Shown here: one piece after another, positions 34,929 through 43,726 of the stretch
Numbering within the stretch: position 1 is the stretch's first letter
How the letters are laid out: each line of letters begins with the position of its first letter
Assembly: GCA_964493385.1 (NCBI GenBank)
Contig: CAZBNW010000001.1
Span: forward strand, 1 to 64,000
Direction: 5' to 3'
Length of the DNA stretch: 64,000 nucleotides
Origin: Loki-b32 sp964493385
GTDB lineage: Archaea; Asgardarchaeota; Lokiarchaeia; Sigyniarchaeales; SOKP01
Translations under genes and position numbers: made by a program
The notes under the pieces: generated by a model
What the model was told of the DNA's origin: nothing
Database searches by the model: none
What the model saw: only the letters and a program-made list of their open reading frames with translations

Positions 34929-35678
34929 TTAAATAGTATTGACTAATTCTCTCAACCAACTTGAATTTACACTCAATCTCTCATAAACATTTTTATCTCC
35001 GAAATCTCCTCTAAATTGATTCTTTTCCATTTTAATAATTCGAATCCTCCATTTTCTTTTATTGATACCAATCCTTAACGCTTCTGTCAACTCAATTTCA
35101 CCTCTTTTAGAAGGTTTAAGGATATTTAAAATCTCAAAAATTTCTTTTGAAAAAATAAAAATTCCACAATTATTAAGGTTAGATTTAGATTTACCTATTG
35201 GTGGTTTTTCAATAATATCAACACAATAATTATCCTTACTATAAATAACTGCTCCTTTATAAGGATCATCGGTATAATTAGCTACTAAAATAAAGTCATT
35301 CTGTTCTTTTTTAAAAGTAGTAAAAACTTTTTTATATACATTATAGGGTACTAATATATCACCCCAAGTTAAATAAAAATGCTCTTCTTCTATTAATTTC
35401 TCACATTTTAATAAAGCACTACCTGTACCATTTATATTTTTTTGTACTACATATTCTAACCTGATATTCCATTTTTCTCCATTTTTAAAGTAGTGCATAA
35501 TTTGTTCTCTCTTATATCCTACAACTAAAATAAAATCCTTAAAGCCAGCATATATTAAACCGTTTAAAATGTATTCTAAAAGAGGTTTTCCATGAATAGG
35601 TAACATTGATTTTTGATAAGTTTTAGTATAAGGGTGTAGTCTTTTTCCTAATCCTGCACATAACACTATTGCTTTCAA
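34929..35678 (-). CDS. Sugar-phosphate nucleotidyltransferase
   Basis: A 249-residue NTP-transferase without a C-terminal beta-helix. The N-terminus has LCAGLGKRLHPYTKTYQKSM (residues 6-25), YLTWGDILV provides the metal Asp, and EKPPIGKSKSNLNNCGIFIF is the sugar-binding part. Family members make NDP-glucose, NDP-mannose or similar compounds. It is one of three such enzymes in this window (also 22805, 60265). No adjacent gene fixes the sugar. Confidence 0.88.
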   Translation of the reverse strand: MKAIVLCAGLGKRLHPYTKTYQKSMLPIHGKPLLEYILNGLIYAGFKDFILVVGYKREQIMHYFKNGEKWNIRLEYVVQKNINGTGSALLKCEKLIEEEHFYLTWGDILVPYNVYKKVFTTFKKEQNDFILVANYTDDPYKGAVIYSKDNYCVDIIEKPPIGKSKSNLNNCGIFIFSKEIFEILNILKPSKRGEIELTEALRIGINKRKWRIRIIKMEKNQFRGDFGDKNVYERLSVNSSWLRELVNTI

Positions 35679-35877
35679 TAAATCTCAACACCATTACTTG
35701 ATTTGATTAAGAGTGTTTCATTTCCAGCTACTTCGATTTATTTATAATGAATACTTATATTACTCTGATATCACAGATGTATTATAATTCTTTTTTTTTT
35801 TCAATAACATAGATCCTTTTAAATTAACAATAGATCTTCATTTTTTTAAAAATACATGATATAAATTCCTGAGATTA

Positions 35878-36627
35878 ATGATTTGCGACGTTGTCATTAT
35901 TAAAGACGGATTACCTCTATTTTCAAAGAACTTTTCTAATTCTTCAAATATTAAGAATCTTATTTCTCAAGAAGACAATCTCATTATGATATCTGGGTTT
36001 TTTTCAGCATTGAATTCTTTTTCGGATTCATTTGATGATTTAGGAACCATTAGTGAATTAAAATTATCAAATAATAATCTAAAACTATCTTTTTTAAAAG
36101 ATTCAAACATCCCAGATTTAATATATCTCGCTACCTTTGACGAAAATTCGGAACTATTAAACGTACAAAGATTTTTAAAAAAAATGTCTTACATTTTTTT
36201 GAAAGAATTCAATATTGATCAAATTTCAAACTGGAATGGGAAGTTAGATTATTTCAAGTCATTTGATGGTATAATTAAACCATATCTTGAAGAAGAAAAA
36301 AGAAAAAAGGAGGCTCAAGATAATAATAAAGCTTTTGAATTTCTCAATAGTTTTGTGGAAGAAGATATAAAATCAGTTGAGCCAAGAAACGATACGGAAA
36401 ATATTGAAGAGGCTCCAGAATACTATCTTTATATTCCCATTTTCACGAGCTCTAAAAAAATTAATCCAAAGTACTATTTAACAGGAGATAATTCATGTAA
36501 AGTTTATGAACAAATAAATGGAAAAAAATCAATAAACCAAATTGCTAATTATTTAAATTTGAATCAAAATCAAGTATATAATGTATGCAAAAACCTTATT
36601 AAAATGGGATTTATCTCTTTTAGTTAA
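35878..36627 (+). CDS. Longin-like domain protein with C-terminal winged helix
   Basis: A 249-residue protein. The N-terminal 120 residues follow the pattern of longin/roadblock-type domains: a beta-hairpin (VVIIKDGLPLFSKNF), a helix (ISGFFSALNSFSDSF), more strands, then a helix. A charged coiled linker follows at about 135-190. The C-terminal 65 residues form a winged helix (GKKSINQIANYLNLNQNQVY). Asgard genomes encode many longin-like proteins, some linked to GTPases. The next gene, CheD-like, starts 4 bp after its stop. Function is unknown; a sensory or GTPase-regulatory role is inference. Confidence 0.65.
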   Translation: MICDVVIIKDGLPLFSKNFSNSSNIKNLISQEDNLIMISGFFSALNSFSDSFDDLGTISELKLSNNNLKLSFLKDSNIPDLIYLATFDENSELLNVQRFLKKMSYIFLKEFNIDQISNWNGKLDYFKSFDGIIKPYLEEEKRKKEAQDNNKAFEFLNSFVEEDIKSVEPRNDTENIEEAPEYYLYIPIFTSSKKINPKYYLTGDNSCKVYEQINGKKSINQIANYLNLNQNQVYNVCKNLIKMGFISFS

Positions 36628-36631
36628 TGCG

Positions 36632-36988
36632 ATGTCGCATATCTCTTTACCCTCATCATCAGCTTCAAAACAGGGTTACCATTTACTCTTCCCTTATACA
36701 TTTGTAGATACCTCAGTTAAAGATTTATATAATAATTTAATATATAATGGAGCTAAAAGCGCAAATATTACTGCTCTGGTAGTTGGAGGAGCTAAATTAT
36801 TTTTAGATTATGATATGACATATCAAGAAAATATAGATGCTGTAAAAAAAGAATTAAAAGCAAATAAAATAGAAATTGAAGCTGAAGACACAGGAGGATT
36901 GAGTGAAAGAGCTGTGATTTATGATACGATAAATGATACGCTTTATGTTAAGAAGACTTGGGAGTTTGAATATAGAAAGATTACCTAG
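36632..36988 (+). CDS. CheD-like protein lacking the N-terminal catalytic segment
   Basis: A 118-residue protein resembling the C-terminal two-thirds of CheD, the chemoreceptor glutamine deamidase. MSHISLP matches the segment with the catalytic His, VVGGAKLF the conserved turn and EDTGGLSERAVIYD the end of the family. The stretch of about 30 residues containing the catalytic Cys (LGSC-type) is absent, because the gene starts at the ATG 36632, directly after the longin-like gene. An upstream ATG at 36581 would overlap that gene and still lacks the Cys. Loss of activity, or use as a binding module, is likely. No other chemotaxis gene is present here. Confidence 0.7.
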   Translation: MSHISLPSSSASKQGYHLLFPYTFVDTSVKDLYNNLIYNGAKSANITALVVGGAKLFLDYDMTYQENIDAVKKELKANKIEIEAEDTGGLSERAVIYDTINDTLYVKKTWEFEYRKIT

Positions 36989-37931
36989 GATATCGAAAAA
37001 TTTCAAAAATCCAAGCTTTCCCTCCAGCATTATTAATTGCTTGAGCAACTTTTTTTTGGTTTCCAGGTGCAATTGACACCATACTACCTCCTCCTCCTGC
37101 CCCCATTTGTTTAGCACCTAAAGCACCAGCATCTTTAGCTGCTCTACATAATTTTAAAATTTTTGGTGTATCTGCTTTTAAAATAGCTTCTTGTTCTTGT
37201 TGTTTATCCATTAATTTTCCTAATTTTTTAAAATCTTTTTGTAATATCGAATCCTTTGCTTGATATACGCACGTTTCAATTACTTTAAATGCTTTTAATG
37301 TAGCAGGATCTTTTTCTTGGATATTTTTTTTTACTCTATTTAATATAATAGATGATTTTCTTTCTTCCATGGAGTCTCCAACTACTACAGGTAATTCTTC
37401 AACATCTAAGTGCTCTACTCTAGGATTCTCATCAGTATGAATGAATACAACACCACCAAATGCCTCTGTATATTGATCTAGCCTTCCACATTGAATACCA
37501 AGGTCATGATTCTCCCCTAAATAAGCAAGTTCCGCAATATCTGCGTTAGACATATTTAGATTTAGGGCTTGATTTAGTGTTTTAATAAAACCAATTGATA
37601 AGGCCGCAGATGTAGACAAACCAGCCCCGATAGGAATATCGGATTTAACATCCAAATAAAATCCAGTTCTAATATGATTTTTTAGTCTTTCATATAATAC
37701 ACTCCAATAAGCTAAATCTATATTAAGAGGAGCAAGTTCGCCTAACTTGAATTTTACCCTTTCTTTTGTATTATTGCTGAAGAATTCGATCATTCCATCT
37801 GTTCTTTCTTCATAATTTATTGTCATCATTAAATTTATAGCCATTCCTATGACAGGTTTACCTAATAGGTCTATTTTATCCCCCATAAGACAAATTCGAC
37901 CAGGAACCTTTACAGTAACTTTTGTTTTCAT
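36981..37931 (-). CDS. GHMP-family kinase
   Basis: A 316-residue small-molecule kinase. The N-terminal KVPGRICLMGDKIDLLGKP motif, the ATP-binding glycine/serine loop DIPIGAGLSTSAALS at about residue 95-110 and the C-terminal AKQMGAGGGGSMVS are all present. The family phosphorylates galactose, mevalonate, homoserine and other alcohols. The first motif resembles sugar kinases such as D-glycero-D-manno-heptose 7-phosphate kinase more than mevalonate kinase, but this is a weak call. It overlaps the CheD-like gene by 8 bp in convergent orientation. Confidence 0.85.
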   Translation of the reverse strand: MKTKVTVKVPGRICLMGDKIDLLGKPVIGMAINLMMTINYEERTDGMIEFFSNNTKERVKFKLGELAPLNIDLAYWSVLYERLKNHIRTGFYLDVKSDIPIGAGLSTSAALSIGFIKTLNQALNLNMSNADIAELAYLGENHDLGIQCGRLDQYTEAFGGVVFIHTDENPRVEHLDVEELPVVVGDSMEERKSSIILNRVKKNIQEKDPATLKAFKVIETCVYQAKDSILQKDFKKLGKLMDKQQEQEAILKADTPKILKLCRAAKDAGALGAKQMGAGGGGSMVSIAPGNQKKVAQAINNAGGKAWIFEIFRYPR

Positions 37932-38003
37932 AACATTTGAACTTTTATAATAATATTAGGTACTAAACTTATCGTTCAAAATAGAATTATGGAAAAGAAA
38001 ATG

Positions 38004-38309
38004 TTAATGTTGCTTTCTTTTTTGCTGGAGTTTTTTTCTTTTACGCTCTGCGTCGTGAATTTCCTCTTCTAACTCATACATTCGTGAATCAGCTTTCCCT
38101 TGCAGTTTAAATTGTCCAAAAATTTTGCTTTCTTCTCGTTCGCCTGTTTTTGATACCTTTTCAAAAGATAAATCAATGGGCAAATCTTGATTTAAGGTTA
38201 AATTTATAAAATTAATAAATCCAATATGTTTACTCGGTGCAATATTCATTTTAAGGCTTATTTCTTTTTTTTTCTTTGTAGTTGTTTTTAAAATAAGGCG
38301 TAGTTTCAA
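38004..38309 (-). CDS. Hypothetical basic protein with C-terminal coiled coil
   Basis: A 101-residue, strongly basic protein. The N-terminal 60 residues may form a small beta-rich domain, followed by a helix MYELEEEIHDAERKRKKLQQ near the end. No known motif was recognised. The next gene upstream in DNA is divergent at 38403. It may be a nucleic-acid-associated protein, which is a guess from charge alone. Confidence 0.6.
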   Translation of the reverse strand: MKLRLILKTTTKKKKEISLKMNIAPSKHIGFINFINLTLNQDLPIDLSFEKVSKTGEREESKIFGQFKLQGKADSRMYELEEEIHDAERKRKKLQQKRKQH

Positions 38310-38402
38310 TGGTTATCAATCTCCTTATTATGTAAATCATTAATTTATATATTTAAAATAAGTGAAAGATATTTTAATTTAACCCATAAAACAGTAAAAA
38401 AT

Positions 38403-39032
38403 ATGGCTTCTAAATTTAGAGTAAGATATATTTTTAGACCTTTGGTAAATCTAATAGCAAAAGGCTTAATTAGAATTAGGGTCACACCAGATTTAGCAAC
38501 TATTATTACGCTTTGTTTTTCTGTCTTAAGTTTTATCTCTTTAGCGTTTTTTCAAAATTTATTATGCTTCTCTATTTTTGTATTTATGACGGGAATTATG
38601 GACGGATGTGATGGAGCAATTGCTCGATTAACTAGTAAATCTACAAAATTTGGAGGCTTTTTTGATTCTTTCATGGATAGAATTTCGGAATTTTTCATTT
38701 TCTTAGGATTATATATTTATGTCCAAGATCAATTACTATGGAATTGTATTGATATGAAGATGATTATATTCATATCTTTCTTAGTTTCCATTATGATTAG
38801 TTATAGTAGGGCAAGAGCAGAAGTATTTTTTAAGGGTAATTTCGACGTTGGACTCATGGCAAGATCTGAAAGATTGTTTTATATCGTTATAACTTCTATT
38901 ATCGGATTTTTTTACGATTTTGTTAATTTATTTTTATTTATCTATATGTGGCTTGTAATAGGAACATTTCTTTTTAGAATGATACGTATCTATTTCCTAA
39001 TAAAAGAGAAGACTAATAAGATAAATGAGTAA
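38403..39032 (+). CDS. CDP-alcohol phosphatidyltransferase, lipid head-group transferase
   Basis: A 209-residue membrane enzyme with about six helices. The catalytic signature is complete: D67xxD70-G71xxA74-R75, then G84xxxD88xxxD92 (MDGCDGAIARLTS ... GGFFDSFMD). Such enzymes swap CMP of a CDP-activated lipid for an alcohol. In archaea they make archaetidylinositol-phosphate, archaetidylserine or archaetidylglycerol-phosphate; which one applies is not clear. Single gene on the plus strand, converging on ribK. Confidence 0.88.
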   Translation: MASKFRVRYIFRPLVNLIAKGLIRIRVTPDLATIITLCFSVLSFISLAFFQNLLCFSIFVFMTGIMDGCDGAIARLTSKSTKFGGFFDSFMDRISEFFIFLGLYIYVQDQLLWNCIDMKMIIFISFLVSIMISYSRARAEVFFKGNFDVGLMARSERLFYIVITSIIGFFYDFVNLFLFIYMWLVIGTFLFRMIRIYFLIKEKTNKINE

Positions 39033-39046
39033 AAATTTTCTCCCGT

Positions 39047-39766
39047 TTACTTTTTAGTTAATTCTATTCTAATTCTATCTCCATCCTTTAAATTTAACTT
39101 ATCTCTTAAATAAGGTGCTGCAATTATTTCAACTATATTTTTCTTATGGTGTGTTCTTTTAATCTTTAATATAGCCGCGCTTATTTTATTAACTTGATCA
39201 TCCAAACGAGAAACTATGCAATCATAACAATCTACTGACCCATAAGTCCGTTTTACGCGTCCTTCTTCTTCCTTTTCAAATCCAGCGATTCTAACAAGTA
39301 TTCGGGTTTTTAAATTTTCTTCTAATAATTCTTTATTAAGATCACTTAATTGTAGATTTAATGTTCCATAATAAGGTTTAAATCCTAATTTGTCTCTAAA
39401 TTGTTCATAATATTCCTTAATTCTAATATAATACCCTCCTTCTCCCATTCCTTCAGTAACTTCACCAACTATTAAGATTTCTTCAAGAATTTGTTTTAAA
39501 TCTTTATACATTGAGAGCATTATATCAGCTCCTTTTTTGGTAATCCTTATTATCTGCTCTTTTCCGACAATTTTTCTTTGAATCCACCCTATTTCTTCTA
39601 ATTGATTTATCCTTCTGGAGGCTGTTTGTTGCGATAAATTGAGTATCTTGCCAAATTCAACACTACTTATATGAATAGCTTTACGACTTCCAATATTTTG
39701 ACAAAGATGAAAAAGTGCAAACCAATTCGCATAATTATCCGAAGAAATGTCTTCTTTATCTTCCAT
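39047..39766 (-). CDS. ribK: CTP-dependent riboflavin kinase with N-terminal winged helix
   Basis: A 239-residue archaeal riboflavin kinase making FMN from riboflavin with CTP. An N-terminal MarR-like winged helix (about residues 10-80, LSQQTASRRINQLEEIGWI) precedes the kinase domain. The kinase part has TEGMGEGGYYIRIKEYY, LGFKPYYGTLNLQL and the C-terminal KLNLKDGDRIRIEL. The start at ATG 39764-39766 is preferred. It is preceded by ribL and overlaps its end by 11 bp, so the two form a translationally coupled FMN-to-FAD operon. The winged helix may allow autoregulation by flavin, as known for some relatives. Confidence 0.92.
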   Translation of the reverse strand: MEDKEDISSDNYANWFALFHLCQNIGSRKAIHISSVEFGKILNLSQQTASRRINQLEEIGWIQRKIVGKEQIIRITKKGADIMLSMYKDLKQILEEILIVGEVTEGMGEGGYYIRIKEYYEQFRDKLGFKPYYGTLNLQLSDLNKELLEENLKTRILVRIAGFEKEEEGRVKRTYGSVDCYDCIVSRLDDQVNKISAAILKIKRTHHKKNIVEIIAAPYLRDKLNLKDGDRIRIELTKK

Positions 39767-40223
39767 TATCACAATTTTTTGATTTATTCTTCCTATATTT
39801 TTCAATTATTTTTTGTTTTATTAAACTTGAACTATGTAACTCATACTTATCATAGTAAGTTTCAAGTCTCCTAACTTCAATATGATTTAATCCTTTTGCT
39901 TTGAGTCCATTCTTCAATATATCTACCCCATATTTCTGATCTGGTCCTAGCAAAATAATATCTGGGTTGATTTCTTCTGCTGTTTTTAGAGTATCGTTGT
40001 CACTTCTTCCTAATCTCGCGTCCTTCACATTTTTTATGCTTTTTATGACTTCTAATCTCTGTTCCTGTGGTATTATTGGAGATCTACCTGAATATAATCT
40101 ACGATTCTTATCAGTAGCTACGATTATATATACATCTCCTAATTTCGCAGCTTCATTGATAAGGAATATATGCCCAGGATGTATCAAATCGAATGTCCCT
40201 GCAATAAGTACCTTTTTCCTTAT
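39756..40223 (-). CDS. ribL: FAD synthetase, archaeal RibL type, non-canonical start
   Basis: A cytidylyltransferase-like enzyme that adenylates FMN. The HIGH motif is in TFDLIHPGHIF, and a later LGPDQKYG is typical. In the conventional reading (TTG start at 40187) the essential AGTFD part would be cut. The in-frame sequence upstream encodes RKKVLIAGTFD and reaches a stop at 40230-40232 without ATG, GTG or TTG; the best start is ATA at 40221-40223, which fits the family N-terminus. AAGGAAAAAGG lies just inside the coding part. It overlaps ribK, which follows on the same strand. Confidence 0.8.
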   Translation of the reverse strand: MRKKVLIAGTFDLIHPGHIFLINEAAKLGDVYIIVATDKNRRLYSGRSPIIPQEQRLEVIKSIKNVKDARLGRSDNDTLKTAEEINPDIILLGPDQKYGVDILKNGLKAKGLNHIEVRRLETYYDKYELHSSSLIKQKIIEKYRKNKSKNCDNGR

Positions 40224-40280
40224 ATTAACTCATCTCATATATAATTTTTTAAATTGATTTTTTCACTCGAATGATTTGAT

Positions 40281-40892
40281 TTACATATTTTCCTCAAAAC
40301 ATTTTTTTAAATCATTCATTTGAATAGCAAGAGAGATATCTCCCCTAGTTTTTTCGATTATATTTCTCGCAACATCTACTTTATGTCTTAGATCTTGAGT
40401 TACTCCAACAGGGTAATCTAATGTAAATAGATATGTATATATCTCATCCATACTTTCCAAAATTTCATTCAAATCGTCAACTTGTGAATTTCTAATGTTA
40501 TCTAAAGCATATCTTCGCAATTCCCCAATTACATCTGCTAAACCTAAAATAAAATTTAAAGGATTAATCTCTAATTCAAATGGTGTTGGTATTTCTTTTT
40601 TGTTAATTATTGAATAAAAAGTAATTGATTCTGCAAATTCTTGCTCAGGTGTTTTTAAAAATTTGAAAAAAATTCCAGGATTCTTATTAACTAATTTAAT
40701 CAAATTCTGGTGGTTAATCTTAATCGTGTCTATTTTTTCTTGAAACTTGTCATATTCTCTTCTATGAATATTTTTTATTGCGATGCTACAATCCCTAATT
40801 ATATTACGAGATAATCTCAAAATTTCTTCTCTATCTTGATATAATATCTCTAATAACTCAGTTATTTCTGAAAAAGCTTTTTTAAGATTCAT
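40281..40892 (-). CDS. Translin family protein
   Basis: A 203-residue all-helical protein. The C-terminal DLRHKVDVARNIIEKTRGDIS is the family signature, and the earlier ILGLADVIGELRRYALDNIR block also matches. Eukaryotic translin/TRAX form the C3PO RNase; archaeal relatives bind RNA and may process RNA. An acidic pair in the middle helix could correspond to the TRAX catalytic Glu residues, but I cannot confirm it. It is divergent from thrS and upstream of ribL on the same strand with a 57-bp gap. Confidence 0.85.
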   Translation of the reverse strand: MNLKKAFSEITELLEILYQDREEILRLSRNIIRDCSIAIKNIHRREYDKFQEKIDTIKINHQNLIKLVNKNPGIFFKFLKTPEQEFAESITFYSIINKKEIPTPFELEINPLNFILGLADVIGELRRYALDNIRNSQVDDLNEILESMDEIYTYLFTLDYPVGVTQDLRHKVDVARNIIEKTRGDISLAIQMNDLKKCFEENM

Positions 40893-41017
40893 TATAATAG
40901 AACTAAATTTTAGTAATAATTAATTTGAATTTTAAATATAATTATATATCAAAATTAAGTAAAATATTTAGAACTTATTATAAGGTATTGGTTAACAGAT
41001 TAAAAAAAGGATTTATC

Positions 41018-43075
41018 ATGAAAATTTTATTAATTCACTCTCAAAATGTAGAAGTTGTTAAGAATAAAGAAGCAACCAGCAACCCGCAGGAATTTGCAGA
41101 TAATTTTATAAAAATGGAAGGTTTAATTCTTGTTTGTTTTGTCTCTGTTGAAGATCAAGATACTTATGATACTGAATTAATTGCTAGACAAGGTGCTGAA
41201 GAAATAGAAGCAGCTATATTACAAATTATAGGGTTCCCAGAAAAATTAAGGCAAAAAAATGAAGAAATAAGAGAATACAATAAAAAGATTGAGAAAGGTA
41301 AAATCAAAGGAAAACCGAGGAAAATAGTAGAACTCATTAAAGATCGGGATATGTACCATGTAGACAAAGTTTTAGTTTATCCATGGGCACATTTAAGCAA
41401 ATTTCTCAGTAAGGAAGTAAGTGCTATGGAAGTATGTCCTAAAATCGCTAAATTTTTAGAAGAAAGAGGAATTGAAGCTAAATTCTCTCCATTTGGATGG
41501 TATAAGTCATTTAAAATTAATTGTTTAGGTCACGAAGTGGCTGAAATGTATAGAGATGTGAAACTAGCTATTAAACCTGAAGAACAGGTTAAAAATTCAG
41601 TATTTAAAGTAATCACACCATTAGGAAAGGAAATAGATATAAATTTTGATGAGGATGGGAATATTCTACCCCCTAAAGAGATTAAAGATGAGGATTTCAA
41701 TTTATTTCTCAAATCTGAATTAGGGTCTAGAAGGATTGATAAAGCAATCGAACCAGCTCATATCAAAGTGATGAAAGAGTTTGAATTAGTGGATTTTGAT
41801 CCCAATACTGATGCAGGAAATTTTAGATGGTATACAAAAGGAGTTATTATGAAAAATTTAATAAAAAATTTTGTAGAAGATAGATTAATAGATTATGGGG
41901 CAATTCTTATTGATACTCCTATTATGTATACAGTAAAAAATAAGAAATTAACAGCTCAAACCGCTCGGTTTCCTGCTAGGAGTTATTGGCTTGAATCCGG
42001 AAAAGATAGATATCTTTTGAGATATGCTAGTGATTTTCTTCTATTTGATTTATTCTCTCAAATGAATTTAAAACCGGAATACTTTCCATTACGAGTATAT
42101 GAATATGAACAGTACGATTTTCGAAGAGAACAAGAAGGTGAACTATCCGGATTGAGAAGGTTACGTGGTTTTATTATGCCTGACCTTCATACGCTTTGTA
42201 AAAATTTAGAATCGTCGATTGATGAGTTTATAAAGCAATATGAGTTAATTAATAATTTGGAAAAAGATTTAGGGGTAAAAAGTTATGTTATTTTCAGAGT
42301 TACGCAAGAATATTATAAGGAAAATAAGGATTGGATTATAAATTTAATCAAAACAGAAAAATACCCTACAATATTAGAATTATGGGAAGATAGATATTAC
42401 TATTATATTTTAAAATATGAAAGAAATGTGCTTTCTGCTCAAAACAGAAGTGCTACACTTGCAACTAATCAGATAGATGTAGAAAGCTCCTTAGATTATA
42501 TGGTCGATACGGATGGGAAAAAAAGGGAAAAGTATAATATTTTCTTCACAGATACTGATGGTAAAGTAAAACATCCGATTATTCTTCATAATTCTCCAAC
42601 GGGAGGATTAGAGAGAGTCTTATGGGGTTTGATTGAGTCATCAATCCGAAATAAAGATAAATTAGTTCCTGGATTTAAAACTTGGTTATCTCCAATACAA
42701 GTGCGAATTATAACCGTAAGTGATGATCAGAACGAATATGCTGAAAAAATACTCAATATCCTCAATGGAGAAGAATTTAGAGCGGACTTCGATGATCGAG
42801 AAGAAACTGTAGGCAAGAAAATAAGACAATCTGAAATAGAGTGGATACCGTATACTATAATAATTGGAAAAAAAGAACAGCAGAATCAAACAATTTCAAT
42901 TAGAAAAAGATTGATTGGTAAACCATTTGGTCCAAAAAAACAAACATCTGAACAATTAAATGATGTAAAGTTAGATATATTATTAGAAATGCTTGAAGAT
43001 GATACAAGAAATTTTCCAAAATATAAATTGCCAATGCCATTTAGAAGGTTCTCAACTAAAATTTATTTTAGATAA
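41018..43075 (+). CDS. thrS: Threonyl-tRNA synthetase, archaeal type
   Basis: A 685-residue class II synthetase. The N-terminal archaeal editing domain (about 1-150) resembles D-aminoacyl-tRNA deacylase and removes serine mischarged on tRNA-Thr. The catalytic core has motif 2 YDFRREQEGELSGLRRLRGF and motif 3 with GGLERVLWGLIE, followed by a C-terminal anticodon domain. The start is the ATG at 41018-41020, where KILLIHSQNV begins the family; the upstream open frame to 40925 is not conserved in style. It ends 16 bp before the HAD gene at 43092. Length is normal. Confidence 0.94.
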   Translation: MKILLIHSQNVEVVKNKEATSNPQEFADNFIKMEGLILVCFVSVEDQDTYDTELIARQGAEEIEAAILQIIGFPEKLRQKNEEIREYNKKIEKGKIKGKPRKIVELIKDRDMYHVDKVLVYPWAHLSKFLSKEVSAMEVCPKIAKFLEERGIEAKFSPFGWYKSFKINCLGHEVAEMYRDVKLAIKPEEQVKNSVFKVITPLGKEIDINFDEDGNILPPKEIKDEDFNLFLKSELGSRRIDKAIEPAHIKVMKEFELVDFDPNTDAGNFRWYTKGVIMKNLIKNFVEDRLIDYGAILIDTPIMYTVKNKKLTAQTARFPARSYWLESGKDRYLLRYASDFLLFDLFSQMNLKPEYFPLRVYEYEQYDFRREQEGELSGLRRLRGFIMPDLHTLCKNLESSIDEFIKQYELINNLEKDLGVKSYVIFRVTQEYYKENKDWIINLIKTEKYPTILELWEDRYYYYILKYERNVLSAQNRSATLATNQIDVESSLDYMVDTDGKKREKYNIFFTDTDGKVKHPIILHNSPTGGLERVLWGLIESSIRNKDKLVPGFKTWLSPIQVRIITVSDDQNEYAEKILNILNGEEFRADFDDREETVGKKIRQSEIEWIPYTIIIGKKEQQNQTISIRKRLIGKPFGPKKQTSEQLNDVKLDILLEMLEDDTRNFPKYKLPMPFRRFSTKIYFR

Positions 43076-43091
43076 TTTTTTTTTAAATCCT

Positions 43092-43709
43092 ATGACAGTT
43101 AAAGCAATTATTTTTGATTTAGGAGGAGTAGTAATAGATTTAGATTTTTCAAACTTTTATAACAAAATAATAACTCAATCACCTTTAAACAAACCTCAAA
43201 CGCCAATTATGTTAGAATTTTTTAGACAATCTGACATATACCACCAAGGAAATATGAGTGATGATGAATTTTACTTACTTGCTTGTGATCTCCTCCAAGT
43301 TTGCATGTTAGACCAATCTGAATTTTTTAATGCATTTAATAGTATTATATCAGGCTTCAATTCAGATATAATAGAAATAATCAAAAAAATACGAGATAGT
43401 AATCAATATAAACTTTTAGCTTTATCCAATGTAAACTCCAGTCATTGGAATTATATATTAGATAAAAAATGGGACTTTATGAATTATTTTGATGAATTAA
43501 TTCTTTCACATGAAATTCATCTGATTAAACCTAACCCTAAAACTTTTGAATATGCTATTCAAAAAGCTGGTTGTAAACCAGAACAAATAGTCTACATAGA
43601 TGATGGATTGAATAATATACGTTCTGCGAGAGAATTAGGAATTATTGGCATAAAATATATCAATACTGATAAACTCATAGAAGAGCTTAAAAAGTTAAAG
43701 GTTATGTAA
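43092..43709 (+). CDS. HAD-like hydrolase (YihX-type)
   Basis: A 205-residue haloacid-dehalogenase protein starting at ATG 43092. Motif I is FDLGGVVIDL, so the second Asp is Gly, as in YihX and epoxide-hydrolase N-domain relatives. Motif II is LALSNVNSSHW, the Lys is in LIKPNPKTFEYA and motif III is YIDDGLNNI. The upstream frame reaching 42993 lies within thrS and is ignored. It follows thrS closely on the same strand. Substrate unknown. Confidence 0.85.
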   Translation: MTVKAIIFDLGGVVIDLDFSNFYNKIITQSPLNKPQTPIMLEFFRQSDIYHQGNMSDDEFYLLACDLLQVCMLDQSEFFNAFNSIISGFNSDIIEIIKKIRDSNQYKLLALSNVNSSHWNYILDKKWDFMNYFDELILSHEIHLIKPNPKTFEYAIQKAGCKPEQIVYIDDGLNNIRSARELGIIGIKYINTDKLIEELKKLKVM

Positions 43710-43726
43710 AAAAACCATAAAATCGT

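Noticed and set aside
36581..36631. Upstream start of the CheD-like gene
   Set aside because: It lies inside the longin-like gene in another frame and does not supply the missing Cys.
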